DNA from: an uncultured Lachnospiraceae bacterium | GTDB taxonomy: Bacteria; Bacillota; Clostridia; Lachnospirales; Lachnospiraceae | Length of the DNA: 64,000 nucleotides | NCBI GenBank assembly: GCA_934402055.1 | Contig: CAKRTC010000001.1 | Location: forward strand, 189,259 to 253,258 | Direction of reading: 5' to 3' | Translations under genes and position numbers: made by a program | The notes under the pieces: generated by a model | Database searches by the model: none | Seen by the model: only the letters and a program-made list of their open reading frames with translations | Told to the model about the DNA's origin: nothing | Shown: positions 61,263 through 64,000 of the stretch, piece by piece | Layout of the letters: each line of letters opens with the position of its first letter | Numbering within the stretch: position 1 is the first letter of the stretch

Positions 61263-61291
61263 CATCTTGTGTCGATTTTTTACATCTTGTG
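61263..61291 (+). promoter_or_regulatory. CATCTTGTG direct repeats upstream of the surface protein gene
   Basis: CATCTTGTG occurs at 61263-61271 and again at 61283-61291, offset by 20 bases (two helical turns), the geometry of LytTR binding sites. AGCTAA is likewise repeated at 15-base spacing near 61204-61225. The intergenic region is shared by the divergent regulator gene. Confidence 0.5.
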
Positions 61292-61384
61292 CAGAGATTA
61301 TTATATCGAGATTTCTTTTGGTGTAAGCTGACAATGCAACATTGGGAGTCGTATATAGCGACTTACGAAAGGATAGGAAGGCAT

Positions 61385-63403
61385 ATGAAAAAAAGAATAC
61401 TCTATATAGGCATGGCAGTAATGCTTGCGGCATCCATGCCGATGGCTGCATTTGCAGACGAGACAGTGACCGGGGGCACTGCGGGGACAACTGCAACAAG
61501 CACAACCACAGCAATATCTGACGGAAAAAATCATAGTATAGGCGGTATAAATTATACCGGTACCCGTGCGGCAGTTAATGTCAGCGGAACAGGAACAAGT
61601 GTAAACATTGAAGGCGGAATAAATTCTGAAAAAGGCGGCGGTGTTACTGCTTCGGGACATTCTACTTCTGTTGTGGTAAACGGTGATGTTGGAACCAAAG
61701 CTGCGGCGGCGGATGCGAAAACTCAATCAAAGATCACGATAAATGGTAATTCCGAAAACAGCGGAGCAAAAGCACCGAATATCAAAGCGAACGGCAACTC
61801 TTCGGTAATTGTATCCGGAGACGTGAAAAGTGAAGCAGATACCGGGATACGTGCCTCAGGTAATGCCGATGTAACGGTAGGAGGAAATGTTTCAGGCGGA
61901 ACCTGTGGAATATATGCAGATGGTAACAAAAATGTCGATAAGGATCTGATAGAGATAAATGTCGGCAAGAATGTGTCGGGAAAGGATCAAGCGGTATATG
62001 CTATTAACGGAGCTTCGATAACAATAGGCGGAAATGCAGAGAGTAATAGATTCGGTGTGTATGCTTCCGATAACAGGGCACAACCGGCAGGAACGGATGT
62101 GCATGTCAAAGGTGATGTAAATGTAGTTACAACGGAAAAACAGAAAGAAATATACGGTGTAAGAGCTACCGGCGGAGCCAAGGTAAATGTTGACGGAACA
62201 GTCAGAATCGATGATGCATTTGTTTCAGGAGGTGCTTCTGTTGTAAAGTCTTCTTATGATTCAATTATAAAAGTCGGGGCAATAGAGACTGATAATGCAG
62301 GTATATGGGCTAATTCAGGTACTGTGATAGTAGAAGGAGATGTCGAACACGGAAGAGAGGGCAGAAACTATCAATCTGTGTTTTTACAGGGAAGTAATAG
62401 TAAGGTATTTATAGGCGGTGACCTTAAGACAAAAGCGGATCGAAATGTGATCATAAGAATGGAAAATACGACAGGTGACAGTGAGCTTGCAGTAGGAGGA
62501 AAGATAGCTAATGAATCCGGACTTAAGATGAATGTCAAAGTCGATAGTGACGGAAATGCTTTAGATCTTCCTGAGATCGTTATCGGAGAAATCACAGACC
62601 CGAATAAAATTACTATTATAGATAATCGCGGTAATAGCGTGACTGAAGATACAAGGCAGCAGGTACTCGATAATATTAAGTATATTGTGAACTCTAACCC
62701 GGACAGCATAGAAGGTAAGGGAAGCTTCACCATAACAAAGACAGACGGCGGGGCACTTTCAAGAGATAAAGCCGATAAATACGATGTAGCAAAAAGGCAG
62801 GAGCAGATACTTGTAAAGGTAGCTGTAAATAACGGCTATGAGCTGGGAGGTTTTAGTGCCGGCAAGAATAACACCTACGTAAGAAATGCGGACGGAAGCT
62901 ATACCGTAACGGTAGCAGACGGAGGCGGTATTAATATTGAGGCACTAATAAAGGCAATCGAAGCCGATCCGAATCCAATCAAGCCTACATCTTTCGGCGG
63001 AAGCAATTCAAGCGGCGGAAGAACTACCGTAACAAACGGAACATGGGCTGGCAGCGGAGCAGCGGCAAACTTCAGGAAGGCAGACGGAAGTCTTGCCAAG
63101 AACGAGTGGGCTGATATCAATGTAAACGGCAAGATATATCGTTTCCGATTTGATGAAAACGGTAATCTTAAGACAGGCTGGTACACAGATGAGACCGGTG
63201 CAAGATACTACCTGAATGAAGAAACGGGAAGCTATTACGGCGCAATGAGTACTGGCTGGAAGCTTATCAACGGCAACTGGTACTACTTCGTTCCGTATAC
63301 ACTTATCAGAAGCGGAGTAAGCATGAATATGGGAAGTATGCTTGTGAATGGTATGACTCCGGACGGCTTCAAGGTAGATGCCAACGGAATATGGATACAG
63401 TGA
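61385..63403 (+). CDS. Secreted beta-solenoid surface protein with choline-binding-type wall repeats
   Basis: The 672-residue protein has a signal peptide (MKKR..., cut near AAFAD). About 350 residues of irregular ~20-residue repeats with the pattern 'I/V-x-V-x-G-N/D-V, then G-I-x-A' (ITINGNSEN, VIVSGDVKS, VTVGGNVSG, ITIGGNAES) follow, suggesting a beta-solenoid. The C-terminus has cell-wall-binding repeats of choline-binding type (NLKTGWYTDETGARYYLNE, STGWKLINGNWYYF). The ATG at 61385 follows AGGAAGG; 48 in-frame upstream codons are not protein-like. Divergence from the LytTR gene suggests it may be the regulator's target. Confidence 0.82.
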   Translation: MKKRILYIGMAVMLAASMPMAAFADETVTGGTAGTTATSTTTAISDGKNHSIGGINYTGTRAAVNVSGTGTSVNIEGGINSEKGGGVTASGHSTSVVVNGDVGTKAAAADAKTQSKITINGNSENSGAKAPNIKANGNSSVIVSGDVKSEADTGIRASGNADVTVGGNVSGGTCGIYADGNKNVDKDLIEINVGKNVSGKDQAVYAINGASITIGGNAESNRFGVYASDNRAQPAGTDVHVKGDVNVVTTEKQKEIYGVRATGGAKVNVDGTVRIDDAFVSGGASVVKSSYDSIIKVGAIETDNAGIWANSGTVIVEGDVEHGREGRNYQSVFLQGSNSKVFIGGDLKTKADRNVIIRMENTTGDSELAVGGKIANESGLKMNVKVDSDGNALDLPEIVIGEITDPNKITIIDNRGNSVTEDTRQQVLDNIKYIVNSNPDSIEGKGSFTITKTDGGALSRDKADKYDVAKRQEQILVKVAVNNGYELGGFSAGKNNTYVRNADGSYTVTVADGGGINIEALIKAIEADPNPIKPTSFGGSNSSGGRTTVTNGTWAGSGAAANFRKADGSLAKNEWADINVNGKIYRFRFDENGNLKTGWYTDETGARYYLNEETGSYYGAMSTGWKLINGNWYYFVPYTLIRSGVSMNMGSMLVNGMTPDGFKVDANGIWIQ

Positions 63404-63473
63404 GGAAAAACATTTTACTGATACATATGATACTATCATAATCGGACACATTAGTCCCTACAGTCATGATCGG

Positions 63474-63511
63474 GCGACGGCACTCCGCAAGGGGTGTCGT
63501 TTGCCGTTTTC
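63474..63511 (+). terminator. Probable terminator of the surface protein gene
   Basis: ACGGCA and TGCCGT enclose CTCC/GGGG, followed by TTTTCC, about 75 bases after the stop codon. Confidence 0.6.
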
Positions 63512-63571
63512 CTGAAATCAGTACAACAGGTGCATCTAGTATATTGACTGGCGCAAAAGCTTGAGATGACA

Positions 63572-63659
63572 CACTTATTCATTCGAAAAACGCAGATGTG
63601 AAGCACTTATTCATTCGAAAAACGTTCTGATTAAGCGAATATTCGTTCAAAAAAAGCAG
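63572..63659 (+). repeat. Three tandem repeats with an exact 32-base period
   Basis: A 21-base unit (core TTATTCATTCGAAAAACG) occurs at 63572-63592 and identically at 63604-63624. A diverged copy (core ATATTCGTTCAAAAAAAG) lies near 63639-63659. All three cores are exactly 32 bases apart, while the sequence between them differs. Three helical turns of spacing suggests a protein-binding array. The surrounding 63512-63823 stretch holds no recognised gene. Confidence 0.6.
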
Positions 63660-63823
63660 ATACATTCTTATCATCATAGAGAAATTGTTTACATAAAATG
63701 TACAAAAATCAGAAAATAGGAATGTGCATTTTTTCGGCTTGCGGTATGCTATACTTTAATCAAAGCATAAATCATTTCTACAAATCAATTCTTAGAGCTG
63801 CAAAGGCAGCCGTCCGAATATTC

Positions 63824-64000
63824 AGAGTGAGATCCATGCTTTACGTAAAACTACAACTTAATAAAGCATGTAATATTTATATGCGATTATGATCCGCTCG
63901 GTTATAATAAGTATATATACACAATGAATACTCATTGTGAGGAGCTTCCGGAACTAAAGTATAGGGACGGAGTGCATACGATATTCTTAAGCACCAAGGG
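63824..64000 (+). pseudogene. Remnant of an Rpn/PD-(D/E)XK nuclease-family transposase gene (runs off the window)
   Basis: Translation gives RVRSMLYVKLQLNKA in one frame. After a +1-type shift near 63865 another frame gives HVIFICDYDPLGYNKYIY, then LKYRDGVHTIFLSTKG to the window end. Both pieces match, from memory, the order of motifs in the PDDEXK_2/Rpn recombination-promoting nuclease family (R-x-R-Y-Y-x-S-M, V-I-F-I-C-x-F-D-P-x-G, D-G-x-x-x-I-F-L-x-T-x-G). The N-terminal part with the catalytic residues was not found, so this is a decayed copy. Confidence 0.5.

Noticed and set aside
63572..63659. CRISPR array
   Set aside because: Only three units, 11-base spacers, a diverged last unit and no cas genes.

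Overview
The window reads as chromosomal DNA of an anaerobic Gram-positive Clostridia, most likely Lachnospiraceae. The grounds are a low-to-moderate GC content with AT-rich intergenic DNA, strong AGGAGG-type ribosome binding sites, a short ProRS without an editing insert, separate Fhs/FchA/FolD one-carbon enzymes, NlpC/P60 and choline-binding-type surface proteins, and a GHKL/LytTR two-component pair. No rRNA, tRNA, CRISPR array or intact insertion sequence was seen. The family assignment is an inference from gene content.

Layout. 1-6.9 kb: a three-domain HTH/nucleotidyltransferase/choline-kinase protein, an NlpC/P60 hydrolase, a ClC channel, glyA, a prolyl-tRNA editing protein and a gamma carbonic anhydrase. 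6.9-16.3 kb: a reductive pyrimidine (or hydantoin) degradation unit: dihydropyrimidinase, NCS1 permease, M20 carbamoyl-amidohydrolase and the PreT/PreA dihydropyrimidine dehydrogenase. Upstream lie a sigma-54 promoter and a cluster of ATGCA-N4-TGCAT boxes, and a sigma-54 activator gene faces the operon at its far end. 16.5-24.9 kb: proS, cca, an acyltransferase, mreB/mbl, recD2, comF. 25.0-32.6 kb: two near-identical TRAP binding proteins flanking ilvD-panB, followed by dctQM. 32.9-37.7 kb: fhs, fchA, folD, folC. 37.7-42.9 kb: rpmG-secE-nusG-rplKA and rplJL, with an exported Ntn-hydrolase gene between the two ribosomal blocks and no rpoB after rplL. 43.0-51.7 kb: an NlpC/P60 protein and a complete F-type ATP synthase operon whose c subunit carries a Na+-type site. 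51.8-56.8 kb: a YtcJ-like amidohydrolase divergent from an unrecognised HTH regulator and a pair of equal-sized membrane proteins (DUF5058 plus a partner). 56.9-64 kb: a DUF2812 protein, a cytidylate-kinase-like protein, a damaged GHKL kinase/LytTR regulator pair, a beta-solenoid surface protein with choline-binding-type repeats, a three-copy 32-bp-period repeat and a decayed Rpn/PD-(D/E)XK gene at the right edge.

How the genes may work together. GlyA, Fhs, FchA and FolD interconvert one-carbon units on tetrahydrofolate, and FolC polyglutamates the carrier. PanB consumes methylene-THF together with the IlvD product 2-oxoisovalerate. The pyrimidine pathway yields beta-alanine, the other half of pantothenate, so the window holds several inputs to CoA synthesis. 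This link is inferred.

Most notable points: the sigma-54 control region of the pyrimidine operon; the divergent amidohydrolase/regulator/two-membrane-protein locus as a candidate uncharacterised uptake system; FolD with Ala in place of the cyclohydrolase Lys beside a separate FchA; a c subunit with two carboxylates in its ion site; and a two-component system with an in-frame amber codon in the kinase and ACG where the regulator's start codon should be.
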